From Cryobacterium sp. GrIS_2_6 (GTDB lineage Bacteria; Actinomycetota; Actinomycetes; Actinomycetales; Microbacteriaceae): a DNA stretch of 64,000 nt. Of this stretch, positions 19,022 to 27,356 are shown one piece after another; position 1 is the first letter of the stretch, and each line of letters starts with the position of its first letter. The stretch spans positions 1,178,001 to 1,242,000 of the forward strand of contig NZ_JAXCHP010000001.1 in the NCBI RefSeq assembly GCF_035984545.1. The letters are read 5' to 3'. The notes below the pieces were generated by a model. It was given only the letters and a program-made list of their open reading frames with translations. It did no database searches and was not told where the DNA came from. Both the position numbers and the translations under genes were made by a program.

Positions 19022-22000
19022 GTGAGTGAACTGACAGTGAGATCCGATGCCGTGCAGCACCCCGAATTCGCGGATGCCATGCGCCCGGCCCGGTCGCAGG
19101 CCCTGCTCGACACGATGAAGGAACGGGTCGTCATCGCCGACGGCGCCATGGGGACGATGCTGCAGGAGCACAACCCCACCCTCGAGGACTACCAGCAGCT
19201 CGAGGGCTGCAACGAGATCCTGAACGTGAGCCGTCCCGACATGATCGAGGCGATCCACGGCGCGTACCTCGACACCGGCATCGACGCCGTCGAGAGCAAC
19301 ACCTTCGGAGCCAACTGGTCGAACCTCTCCGACTACGACATCGAGGACCGCATCGAGGAACTCGCGAGGCTCGGCGCGGCGATCGCCAGGAAGAGCGTCG
19401 AGAACTACGAGGCCAGGGACGGCCGGGTGCGCTGGGTGCTCGGTTCGATGGGGCCGGGCACCAAGCTCCCGAGCCTCGGCCACACCACATACGCCCACCT
19501 CAAGGCGACATTCGCCGAGCAGGCCGTCGGTCTGATCCGGGGAGGAGCCGACGCCTTCCTGATCGAGACCTCCCAGGACCTGCTGCAGACCAAGTCCGCG
19601 GTGAACGGCTGTAAGCAGGCCATCGCGGAGACCGGCATCCGCCTGCCGATCTTCGTCGAGGTGACCGTGGAGACCACCGGCACCATGCTGATGGGGAGTG
19701 AGATCGGGGCGGCACTCACGGCGCTCGAACCCCTCGGCATCGACGCGATCGGCCTGAACTGCGCCACCGGTCCGACAGAGATGAGCGAACATCTGCGCCA
19801 TCTCGCCCGCTACTCGCACGTTCCGGTGATGTGTATGCCGAACGCCGGCCTGCCGATGCTCACGTCAACGGGGGCCAGCTACCCGCTCACACCGGACCAG
19901 CTCGCGACGGCGCACGAACAGTTCGTCAAGGAGTTCGGGCTGGGCCTCGTCGGCGGATGCTGCGGGACGACTCCCGCGCACATGCGCGCGGTCGTCGATC
20001 GCCTGCGCGGCGCCCTCGTCAGTACGCGCACGATAGAAGAGGACTCCGGCGTCGCGAGCCTGTACCAGCACGTCAGCTTCGACCAGGACAGTGCCTTCCT
20101 CGCGATCGGGGAGCGTACGAACGCGAACGGCTCCCGGGCATTCCGCGACGCCATGCTCGAGGAACGCTGGGACGACTGCGTCGACATCGCACGCGCCCAG
20201 GTCCGCGACGGCGCCCACCTGCTCGACGTCTGCATCGACTACGTCGGGCGGGACGGCGTCGCGGACATCCGGCAGGTCGTCTCCCGGCTCGCGAGCGCCT
20301 CGACCCTGCCGCTCGTCGTCGACTCCACGGAGCCCGCGGTGTTGCAGGCGGGCATGGAACTCATCGGCGGACGCCCGGTCGTGAACTCGGTCAACTTCGA
20401 GGACGGCGAGGGCCCCGCCAGTCGCTTCGGCCGGATCATGCCGCTCGTCAAGGAACACGGGGCCGCCGTGATCGCCCTCACCATCGACGAGGAGGGCCAG
20501 GCCCGCACCGCAGAGCACAAGGTACGCATCGCAACCAGGCTCGTCGAGACCCTCGTGAACGACTGGGGGATGCGGGTCGAAGACATCATCGTGGACGCCC
20601 TGACCTTCCCGATCGCCACGGGCCAGGAGGAGACCCGCAGGGACGGGATAGAGACGATCGACGCGATCCGGCAGATCAAGGCGAAGTATCCCGGCATCCA
20701 CACCACGCTCGGCGTCTCGAATGTGTCCTTCGGGCTGAACCCCGCGGCCAGGTCGGTGCTCAACTCCGTGTTCCTGCACGAGGCGACAGCGGCCGGGCTC
20801 GACTCCGCCATCGTCAACTCGGCCAAGATCGTTCCGCTCGCCTCGGTGCCGGACGACCGCCGTAAGGTGGCGCTGGACCTGGTCTGGGATCGCCGCGAGT
20901 ACGACGTCGACGGCAACCTGACCTACGACCCACTGGCCGCGCTCCTCGACCTGTTCGCCGGTGTCGACTCTGCCGCGCTGAAGGACGAGCGCGCGGCCGA
21001 GCTCGCAGCCCTGCCGGTCGGCGAGCGCCTCGAGCGACGCATCATCGACGGAGAGGCCAAGGGGCTCGAGGCCGACCTCGACCTCGCCCGCGCCGGAGGG
21101 ATGAGCGCCCTCGACATCGTCAACGTGCACCTGCTCGCCGGCATGCAGATCGTCGGCGCCCGGTTCGGCAGCGGAGAGATGCAGCTGCCGTTCGTGCTGC
21201 AGTCCGCCGAGGTGATGAAGGCCGCTGTCGCGCTCCTCGAGCCGCACATGGAGAAGTCGGAGGCTGCGGGCAAGGGCACGATGGTGCTCGCGACCGTGCG
21301 CGGCGACGTGCACGACATCGGCAAGAACCTCGTGGACATCATCCTGACCAACAACGGTTACGACGTCGTCAACATCGGGATCAAGAAGACGATCAATGAG
21401 ATCATCGCAGTGGCGGAGGAGCACAACGCCGACGTGATCGGCATGAGCGGACTGCTCGTCAAGTCCACGGTCGTGATGAAGGAGAACCTGCTCGAGCTGA
21501 ACAACCGGGGGCTCGCAAAGAAGTGGCCCGTGATCCTCGGCGGCGCAGCCCTCACCCGCGCCTACGTCGAGGAAGACCTCGCCGGCCTGTTCGCAGGGCA
21601 GGTGCGGTACGCCAGGGACGCCTTCGAGGGCCTCAAGCTGATGGAGCCGCTCGTGGCCATCGCCCGCGGCGCAGACCCGGCATCCGTCGGCCTGCCGCCG
21701 CTGAAACAACGCATCCACAAGCGCAGCCTGCTCACCGTCACCGAGCCGGACGCCATGCCGGTGCGCAGCGACGTGGCCGCAGACAACCCGGTGCCCGTTC
21801 CGCCGTTCTGGGGGACCAGGATCGTTAAGGGCGTCGCCCTCGCCGAGTACTCGGCGTTCCTCGACGAGCGGGCAACCTTCATGGGCCAGTGGGGCCTCAA
21901 GCCCAGCCGTGCGGAAGACGGCGCCAGTTACCAGGAACTCGTCGACACCGAGGGCAGGCCGCGGCTGCGGTACTGGCTCGACCGGATCCTCGCGGAGGGC

Positions 22001-22651
22001 ATGCTCGACGCTTCCGTCGCGTACGGCTACTTCCCCGCATACAGCGAGGGCAACGACCTTGTGGTGCTGCACCACGGCGACGACCCGGACGGACGCCTCG
22101 GCACGCCCGGCCTGCTCGCGCCCGACGGCGGTTCCGGCGGAGCGGTCGGCACCGAACGGTTGCGATTCTCCTTCCCGCGCCAGAGACGGGACCGGCACCT
22201 GTGCCTGGCCGACTTCGTCCGTCCGCGCGAGTCCGGGCAGGTCGACGTCGTGGCCCTCCAGCTCGTCACGGCCGGCGCCAACGTCGACAGCGTGACCGCG
22301 AAGCTCTTCGCCGCGAACAAGTACCGCGACTACCTGGAGCTGAACGGTCTCACCATGCAGCTCACCGAGTCCCTCGCCGAGTACTGGCACGCTCGCGTGC
22401 GCTCAGAGCTCGGCCTCGGCGCCGAGGACCCGGCGGACGTGGCCGGCATGTTCAAGCTCGAATACCGCGGCGCCCGCTTCTCGCTCGGCTATCCGGCCTG
22501 CCCCGAGATGGAGGACCGCCGCAAGGTCGTCGAACTGCTCAGGCCCGAGCGGATGGGAGTCGTGCTGTCCGAGGAGCTGCAGCTTCATCCGGAGCAGTCG
22601 ACGGATGCCTTCGTGTTCCATCACCCGGAAGCGAAGTACTTCTCGGTCTAG
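19022..22651 (+). CDS. metH: Cobalamin-dependent methionine synthase
   Basis: Transfers the methyl group of 5-methyltetrahydrofolate to homocysteine via methylcobalamin. It has 1209 residues from GTG 19022, chosen because the family N-terminus follows and a -10 element sits at leaderless distance. The homocysteine domain (about 30-330) has zinc cysteines in GLNCATGP and GGCCGTTP. The folate domain (about 350-620) includes AIGERTNANGSRAF. The cobalamin module has the cap segment and DVHDIGKNL with the cobalt-ligand His near residue 764, then GMSGLLVKSTVVM. The activation domain (about 900-1209) ends with LHPEQSTDAFVFHHPEAKY. The 3' end is overlapped by 113 nt by a convergent ECF transporter gene. 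Confidence 0.97.
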   Translation: MSELTVRSDAVQHPEFADAMRPARSQALLDTMKERVVIADGAMGTMLQEHNPTLEDYQQLEGCNEILNVSRPDMIEAIHGAYLDTGIDAVESNTFGANWSNLSDYDIEDRIEELARLGAAIARKSVENYEARDGRVRWVLGSMGPGTKLPSLGHTTYAHLKATFAEQAVGLIRGGADAFLIETSQDLLQTKSAVNGCKQAIAETGIRLPIFVEVTVETTGTMLMGSEIGAALTALEPLGIDAIGLNCATGPTEMSEHLRHLARYSHVPVMCMPNAGLPMLTSTGASYPLTPDQLATAHEQFVKEFGLGLVGGCCGTTPAHMRAVVDRLRGALVSTRTIEEDSGVASLYQHVSFDQDSAFLAIGERTNANGSRAFRDAMLEERWDDCVDIARAQVRDGAHLLDVCIDYVGRDGVADIRQVVSRLASASTLPLVVDSTEPAVLQAGMELIGGRPVVNSVNFEDGEGPASRFGRIMPLVKEHGAAVIALTIDEEGQARTAEHKVRIATRLVETLVNDWGMRVEDIIVDALTFPIATGQEETRRDGIETIDAIRQIKAKYPGIHTTLGVSNVSFGLNPAARSVLNSVFLHEATAAGLDSAIVNSAKIVPLASVPDDRRKVALDLVWDRREYDVDGNLTYDPLAALLDLFAGVDSAALKDERAAELAALPVGERLERRIIDGEAKGLEADLDLARAGGMSALDIVNVHLLAGMQIVGARFGSGEMQLPFVLQSAEVMKAAVALLEPHMEKSEAAGKGTMVLATVRGDVHDIGKNLVDIILTNNGYDVVNIGIKKTINEIIAVAEEHNADVIGMSGLLVKSTVVMKENLLELNNRGLAKKWPVILGGAALTRAYVEEDLAGLFAGQVRYARDAFEGLKLMEPLVAIARGADPASVGLPPLKQRIHKRSLLTVTEPDAMPVRSDVAADNPVPVPPFWGTRIVKGVALAEYSAFLDERATFMGQWGLKPSRAEDGASYQELVDTEGRPRLRYWLDRILAEGMLDASVAYGYFPAYSEGNDLVVLHHGDDPDGRLGTPGLLAPDGGSGGAVGTERLRFSFPRQRRDRHLCLADFVRPRESGQVDVVALQLVTAGANVDSVTAKLFAANKYRDYLELNGLTMQLTESLAEYWHARVRSELGLGAEDPADVAGMFKLEYRGARFSLGYPACPEMEDRRKVVELLRPERMGVVLSEELQLHPEQSTDAFVFHHPEAKYFSV

Positions 22652-23459
22652 CGTCGCGCGGCGATGGCGCGCGCCGGCCGCCGGGCAGTTTCGCCCGGCG
22701 CAGGGCGGCGAGGGCCGCGGGGCCGACCAGGCAGATGCCGAGCACGGTCGTGACGGCGCGCACCGTGTCCCAGGTCAGCGTCGACGTCACGAGCGAGTAG
22801 AGGCCGAAGGAGGCCAGGTTCGTACCCAGGGACGCTCCGGGGGAATAGGAGATGCCGGTCCCCGCGCCAACGGCGAACGGCCAGAACCACAGGTTCATCA
22901 CGAGCCCGAACAGGTAGGACGCGACGACGCCGTACCCGGCCAGGAGCGCGATCTCGAGGCGTGCCCTGGCACGCGGGCCGAGTCGCCCACCGGCTCGCAC
23001 GCGCGGCAGCAGCGCTGCGCCGGCGCCGACCCAGCCGCAGGCGAACATCTGGAACGGGGTCCACGGCCCGAACCCGCCCCAGAGCACCGAAGACACGGCG
23101 ATGGTCAGCAGCCCGAGCAGCAACCCGAACCGGGCACCGTAGACCCGTCCGGCCAGGATCAGCAGGATGAACACGGCCTCGACACCGCCGACGCCCGTGC
23201 CCGCGATCCGGACCGCCGCTCCCACTGCCGCGAGCACCCCGAGCAAGGCCACCGTCTTCGCGGTGTACATCTCGCGGTCCACCACGAGGGCGAGCGCGAC
23301 GATCACGGCGGGCACGAGGGCGAACGCGACGAACGGAACGGCGCCCTGCGCGTCCCGGGGGACGGCGGTCGCGAACAGCGGCCAGCCGAAACCCGCGGCG
23401 GCGAGCACGCTGCCACCCCACAATACAGCGGATGTCCACCGACCGCTGCGGCGCTTCAC
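22539..23459 (-). CDS. ECF transporter S component, CbrT-like, predicted corrinoid uptake
   Basis: Integral membrane substrate-binding subunit of an energy-coupling factor transporter. It has 306 residues from a GTG at 23459 that overlaps the upstream ATPase gene's stop (GTGA). About six hydrophobic helices occupy residues 10-250, with the S-component-like segment VYGARFGLLLGLLTIAVSS and WTPFQMFACGWVGAGAALLP. The last ~50 residues are polar, Pro/Arg-rich and read antisense through the metH 3' end. Operon partners, and convergence with B12-dependent metH, suggest cobalamin or a precursor as substrate. That rests on family context, not on a recognised binding residue. Confidence 0.75.
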   Translation of the reverse strand: MKRRSGRWTSAVLWGGSVLAAAGFGWPLFATAVPRDAQGAVPFVAFALVPAVIVALALVVDREMYTAKTVALLGVLAAVGAAVRIAGTGVGGVEAVFILLILAGRVYGARFGLLLGLLTIAVSSVLWGGFGPWTPFQMFACGWVGAGAALLPRVRAGGRLGPRARARLEIALLAGYGVVASYLFGLVMNLWFWPFAVGAGTGISYSPGASLGTNLASFGLYSLVTSTLTWDTVRAVTTVLGICLVGPAALAALRRAKLPGGRRAPSPRDARPRSTSLPGDGTRRHPSTAPDEAAAPRTARLPSARA

Positions 23460-25564
23460 GGCGTCACCCGCATGTCCCGGCCCGGAGTTCCGACAGCTGA
23501 GGCCGGGCCCGGCGCCCCGGCGCCGACGTGCGCCTGGGCAACCAGGCACCCCGCCTCGAGGTGCAGGGTCCGGGTGGCGAAAAACCGGGAGAAGTCGTGG
23601 TCGTGCGTCGCGAACAGCACCGCGGATTCCGGGCTGGACGCGCGTTGCAGCGCCGTGCCCACGAGCCAACGGGCTGCGGCGTCGAGGCCTCGGGTCGGCT
23701 CGTCGACGAGCAGCAGGGCAGGGGTGGCCGCGAGCTGGATCGCGATCGCGAGGCAGAGCCGCTGGCCCGCCGACAGGTCCCGCGGGTGACGCTCGAGAAG
23801 GGGGGCTGCTGCGGCGGAGTCGTGCCCCAGAAGCCGCGCGAACGTCCTGGCGGTGGATCCCGGGGCGAGGCCCGCGATTCCCGCCGCGCGTCGTCCCGCT
23901 CGTCGCCGCGTCGACCGGTCACTGCGGCGGCATTCGTCTGCAACCGTCGTTGCGAAGAACAGGTCGTCGAAATTCTCCGGAACGAGCGCGACCGCCCGGC
24001 GCCGGTTCCTCCTGTGCATGGCCGAAACATCCTGCCCGGCGACGATCACTGTGCCGTGGGTCGACGGCAGCGCGAGCGCGTTCAGGAGGCTGCTCTTGCC
24101 CGCGCCGTTCCGGCCATCGAGGGCGACGATCTGGCCGGCTGCAATCTCGAGTGACACCGCGTCGACGACGGTCCGGTCGCCGTATCGAACCGTCAGCCGA
24201 CGGATGCCGGCGAGCGGCTTTCCGGCGTCCGGCACCGCGGCGCGCAGCCCGGCCTCCGACTCCGATTCGGGACTCAGGCGGTGACCGGCCCGTGCGTTCC
24301 CGCTCGGGGAGCTGCGGTCGCCGACCCGGTTCGGCGGCTGATCACCCGGAGGCAGCATGCGCGCGCGGTGGCCGTCGAGCACGAGCCAGGCATCCGCGAT
24401 CATTTCGAACTCGCGGTTGTTGTGCTCGGCGACCACGACGCAGACTCCGGCCTCGTGGGCCAGCCTGTCGAACACCCGGAGGACCCTCTCCCTCACCTCG
24501 GTGTCGAGTTCGGCGAGCGGTTCGTCGACGAGCAGCAGGACCGGCCGGCAGATCAGGGCGCCGCCGAGGGACACGAGGGTGGCCTCCCCAGCTGAGAGTG
24601 CCGAGACGGGGCGACCCAATAACGGCGTGATGCCGAGTTGCGCGGCCACCTCCCGCACCCGCTGCTCCACGATCACCGCGGCGACCCCGCGCACGGTGAG
24701 GGCGAAGCCGATCTCCTCGTCCACGGTCTCCGCGACGAAGGACAGCCGCACGTTCTGGGGCACCATGCCGACGAAACCGGCCGTGTCGCGCGGGGGAGTC
24801 TCGGCCCTGTCGACGCCGCCGATCTCGATCCGGCCGTGCTGGCGGCCGCCGTGGAAGTGCTGGAACAGCCCGCTCATCGCCTGGAGCAGGCCGGACTTGC
24901 CCGAACCGGTCGGTCCGACGACGACCGTGAGGGTGCCGGGGGCGAGAGCGAGGTCGAGGTGCTCGAGGCGCCAGTCCCCGTCGAAATCGAGCGCGGCATC
25001 CGCCATGACGATGGGCCGGTCACAGGCGACGTCGACGGTCCCGACGGCCCCGACGGACGCGAACCCTCGCGCCTCCATCGATGCAGCGAGGGCGAGGGCA
25101 CGCTCGATGGTCTGCTCGAACACCGGGACGAGCAGGGCCGCCACGGTGCGCTCACCCCGGAGGGCAGCGGCCAGGCGGACGCGCCTGACCGAGTCCAGGA
25201 GCGCGGGAAACGTGGCCCACGCGATCACGAGCGCGCGGGAGACCGTGCGCAGCGGCCCGCGCCTTGCGCCGCGGGCGAACAGGCGGCTCACGTCGATCAG
25301 CGCGTTGAGCACCCCGAACACGAGGATCACGGCCGCGACCGGGAGCGCGCTCAGCGCCGCGTTCCCGATGCCGCCGGTCGTGACAGGTCCGAACAGCACG
25401 ACGGGACTGAACGGTCCGGCGAGGGGGACCCGGGGCAGGTCGAGCAGCACCAGCCCCGTGCCCCCGCCGCCGCCGAAGAGCGCCCGGTATCCGATCCGAA
25501 GCACCACGAATCCGAGCGCGAAGAGTACGGCCGCGCGGAGGGGGGCCAGGCGGAAACGGAACAC
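23456..25564 (-). CDS. Fused ECF energizing module: T component plus two ATPase domains
   Basis: 702-residue single chain. Residues 1-170 are a short CbiQ-like T component with hydrophobic helices and the coupling-helix motif SMEARGF (about 162-168). First ATPase: Walker A GPTGSGKSG (217-225), signature LSAGE (323-327), Walker B LLLVDEP (343-349), His 381. A Ser/Arg-rich linker (about 400-450) leads to the second ATPase: Walker A DGRNGAGKSS (483-492), LSAGQ (597-601), LLLVDEP (617-623), His 654. Normally these are two or three separate proteins. The start is GTG at 25564. The family resembles the predicted cobalamin CbrU/CbrV module of streptomycetes, here in one gene. Confidence 0.85.
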   Translation of the reverse strand: MFRFRLAPLRAAVLFALGFVVLRIGYRALFGGGGGTGLVLLDLPRVPLAGPFSPVVLFGPVTTGGIGNAALSALPVAAVILVFGVLNALIDVSRLFARGARRGPLRTVSRALVIAWATFPALLDSVRRVRLAAALRGERTVAALLVPVFEQTIERALALAASMEARGFASVGAVGTVDVACDRPIVMADAALDFDGDWRLEHLDLALAPGTLTVVVGPTGSGKSGLLQAMSGLFQHFHGGRQHGRIEIGGVDRAETPPRDTAGFVGMVPQNVRLSFVAETVDEEIGFALTVRGVAAVIVEQRVREVAAQLGITPLLGRPVSALSAGEATLVSLGGALICRPVLLLVDEPLAELDTEVRERVLRVFDRLAHEAGVCVVVAEHNNREFEMIADAWLVLDGHRARMLPPGDQPPNRVGDRSSPSGNARAGHRLSPESESEAGLRAAVPDAGKPLAGIRRLTVRYGDRTVVDAVSLEIAAGQIVALDGRNGAGKSSLLNALALPSTHGTVIVAGQDVSAMHRRNRRRAVALVPENFDDLFFATTVADECRRSDRSTRRRAGRRAAGIAGLAPGSTARTFARLLGHDSAAAAPLLERHPRDLSAGQRLCLAIAIQLAATPALLLVDEPTRGLDAAARWLVGTALQRASSPESAVLFATHDHDFSRFFATRTLHLEAGCLVAQAHVGAGAPGPASAVGTPGRDMRVTP

Positions 25565-25577
25565 CGGGTTCGGAGTC

Positions 25578-26117
25578 CTAGTTGCCGGGCGTCGGGGTCT
25601 CGGTGCCGGTGGTGAACACGAGGCCGAGGGACTGGCCGGGCGTCACCTGGAGGCTCCCGAGGCCCTCCTGGGCGTACTCCCAGGCCGCGCCAGGGGTCGG
25701 CTGGATCCAGAGCGCCCAGTACGCGTAAGCGGGCGCCATCGACTGGCACGATTCGACGAACGGCGCCTGGCCCGTCACCGTGACGGTCTCGTCGGCGGCC
25801 GGGCGTCCGTTGACCCGGCAGACGACCTGGTCGCCGTACTGGACGGTTCCCTCGGTCGAGACCGCCGCGGACTTCATGACGGCGCTTGCAGCGATCGTGG
25901 TCGTCGTCGCAACACAGTCGGTGATCTTCGGTGCGGCGAGGGTGCCGAAATCGACGACGACCCTCACCCCGGCGCAGGCGGCATCAGAGGCTGAGCTCGT
26001 GGCCGCTGGGGTGGTTGCCGTTCCGGGTGTGTCGGATGGCGTTGTGGCGCCGATGGAGCACCCGCTGAGCGCAAGCGCTCCGAGCAGGGTGAGTGTGGCG
26101 AGTATCGGCGTCTTCAT
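25578..26117 (-). CDS. Secreted lipoprotein accessory to the ECF transporter
   Basis: 179-residue lipoprotein. The signal peptide MKTPILATLTLLGALALSGC ends in a lipobox (LSGC), so Lgt would lipidate it. A Thr/Ser/Pro-rich linker (about 22-48) precedes a compact extracellular domain with paired cysteines (SDAACAGVRV, KITDCVA, VVCRVNG, VESCQSM) and aromatic YAYWALWIQP. Small lipoproteins of this kind accompany predicted cobalamin ECF transporters in other actinobacteria and may capture ligand outside the cell. Thirteen bases separate it from the fused ATPase gene. The start at 26117 is preferred over 26141 because the signal peptide and a leaderless-spaced -10 precede it directly. Confidence 0.8.
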   Translation of the reverse strand: MKTPILATLTLLGALALSGCSIGATTPSDTPGTATTPAATSSASDAACAGVRVVVDFGTLAAPKITDCVATTTTIAASAVMKSAAVSTEGTVQYGDQVVCRVNGRPAADETVTVTGQAPFVESCQSMAPAYAYWALWIQPTPGAAWEYAQEGLGSLQVTPGQSLGLVFTTGTETPTPGN

Positions 26118-26130
26118 GCCCCCCAGAATA
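26118..26130 (-). promoter_or_regulatory. Promoter -10 (TATTCT) of the ECF operon
   Basis: On the minus strand TATTCT (26130-26125) is followed by seven bases (GGGGGGC) and the ATG at 26117. Either a leaderless start or a G-rich SD could operate. No B12 riboswitch is evident between here and the GST-like gene. Confidence 0.5.
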
Positions 26131-26216
26131 CTGAGCGGCAAGCCGGAATCGGAATTCGTCAGACGCGCAGGGTCATCGTGCCGGAGGATGCCCGCGGTGC
26201 CGTCGCCGGGCCAGAG

Positions 26217-27245
26217 TCACAGCGCCGGCACCCGCTCGGTCCCGAGGGGAGGCCCCGGCGGGGTGCCGTCGCCGAACGGACGCCCGCCCAGGGCCTCGCG
26301 ACCGGACGGTTCGAGCCAGCCACGGGCATCCGGCCCCTTCGGGACGATGCCGCTCGGATTGATGTCGCTGTGGGTGACGTAATAGTGCCGCTTGATCTGC
26401 TCGAAGTCGATCGTGTCGCCGAATCCCGGCGTCTGGAAGAGGTCCCTCGCGTATGCCCACAGGACGGGCATCTCGCTGAGCTTGTCGCGGTTGCACTTGA
26501 AGTGGCCGTGATACACGGCGTCGAACCGTGCGAGCGTGGTGAAGAGCCGGATGTCGGCTTCGGTGATCGTGTCGCCGACGAGGTAGCGCTGGGTCGCGAG
26601 GCGCTCCTCGAGCCAGTCCAGACGGGCGAAGAGGGCGTCGTATGCCCGCTCGTAGGACTTCTGGCTGCCGGCGAAGCCGCACTTGTAGACGCCGTTGTTG
26701 ACGTCATGGAAGACCAGGTCGGCGACCTCGTCGATCTCGGCGCGATGCTCGACCGGATACAGATCGGGAGCACCCTCACGGTGATACTCCACCCATTCGG
26801 TTTCGAAGTCGATCGTGATCTGCGGATAGTTGTTGGTGACGACCCGTCCGCTCGGAATGTCCACAATCGCGGGAACGGTGATGCCGCGCGGGTAATCCGG
26901 GAATCTCGCGAAATAGGCCTGCTGGAGCCGTGCAATGCCGAGCACCGGGTCAACGGCGCCGGGATCGAGGTCGAAGGTCCAGCTGTTCTTGTCGTGCGTC
27001 GGTCCGGGCAGGCCCAGCGAGATGACCTCCTCCAGCCCGAGCAGGCGCCGGACGATCGCCGTCCGGTTCGCCCACGGGCACGCCCGCGCGGCCACGAGCC
27101 GGTACCGGCCGGGCTCGACAGGCCAGCCATCACGAGCCTCCCGGGTGATGCGGTCCTCGACGTAATGGGTGTCGCGATCGAAGGGCTGTCCCGGTTCGAT
27201 GTAGCTCGGCGTCAGGTCTGCGCCCGCGGGCTCTGGGGTAGTCAT
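26217..27245 (-). CDS. Glutathionyl-hydroquinone reductase-like GST family protein
   Basis: 342-residue Xi-class GST-fold protein. The thioredoxin-like domain has the catalytic cysteine in ACPWANR (about residue 56). GLPGPTHDKNSWTFD, VPAIVDI and TNNYPQI (substrate and glutathione contacts) follow, then a helical C-terminal domain with YKCGFAGSQKSYE and YLVGDTITEADIRLF. In proteobacteria such enzymes reduce glutathionyl-hydroquinones. Actinobacteria usually make mycothiol instead, so the physiological thiol adduct is uncertain. The start is ATG 27245. It is divergent from the GH92 gene with a 111-nt shared region. The stop is 99 nt from the ECF lipoprotein gene. Confidence 0.88.
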   Translation of the reverse strand: MTTPEPAGADLTPSYIEPGQPFDRDTHYVEDRITREARDGWPVEPGRYRLVAARACPWANRTAIVRRLLGLEEVISLGLPGPTHDKNSWTFDLDPGAVDPVLGIARLQQAYFARFPDYPRGITVPAIVDIPSGRVVTNNYPQITIDFETEWVEYHREGAPDLYPVEHRAEIDEVADLVFHDVNNGVYKCGFAGSQKSYERAYDALFARLDWLEERLATQRYLVGDTITEADIRLFTTLARFDAVYHGHFKCNRDKLSEMPVLWAYARDLFQTPGFGDTIDFEQIKRHYYVTHSDINPSGIVPKGPDARGWLEPSGREALGGRPFGDGTPPGPPLGTERVPAL

Positions 27246-27257
27246 CCCCCAACGGTA
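27246..27257 (-). promoter_or_regulatory. -10 element (TACCGT) of the GST-like gene
   Basis: On the minus strand TACCGT (27257-27252) stands six bases (TGGGGG) before the ATG at 27245, the same spacing as at other genes here. Confidence 0.45.
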
Positions 27258-27273
27258 GCGGCGGCGCGAGAAT

Positions 27274-27287
27274 TTACCTCGCGGTAA
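27274..27287. promoter_or_regulatory. Palindromic operator candidate between divergent genes
   Basis: TTACC-TCGC-GGTAA, a perfect 5-4-5 inverted repeat. A second overlapping inverted repeat is CGCGAG-aatttac-CTCGCG (27265-27283). It lies between the -10 of the minus-strand GST-like gene and the -10 of the plus-strand GH92 gene, where a repressor could affect either or both. The binding protein is unknown. Confidence 0.4.
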
Positions 27288-27321
27288 CGGAGTCGCGTCC
27301 TCTTCGACGCGGTGCAGCGGC

Positions 27322-27327
27322 TACTCT
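27322..27327 (+). promoter_or_regulatory. -10 element (TACTCT) of the GH92-GT4 operon
   Basis: TACTCT about 30 nt before the ATG at 27357. The predicted leader of ~23 nt carries the SD AGAGGAGA. No clear -35 is seen. Confidence 0.4.
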
Positions 27328-27356
27328 CCGAGGAAGGCACTCAGAGGAGATACTGC

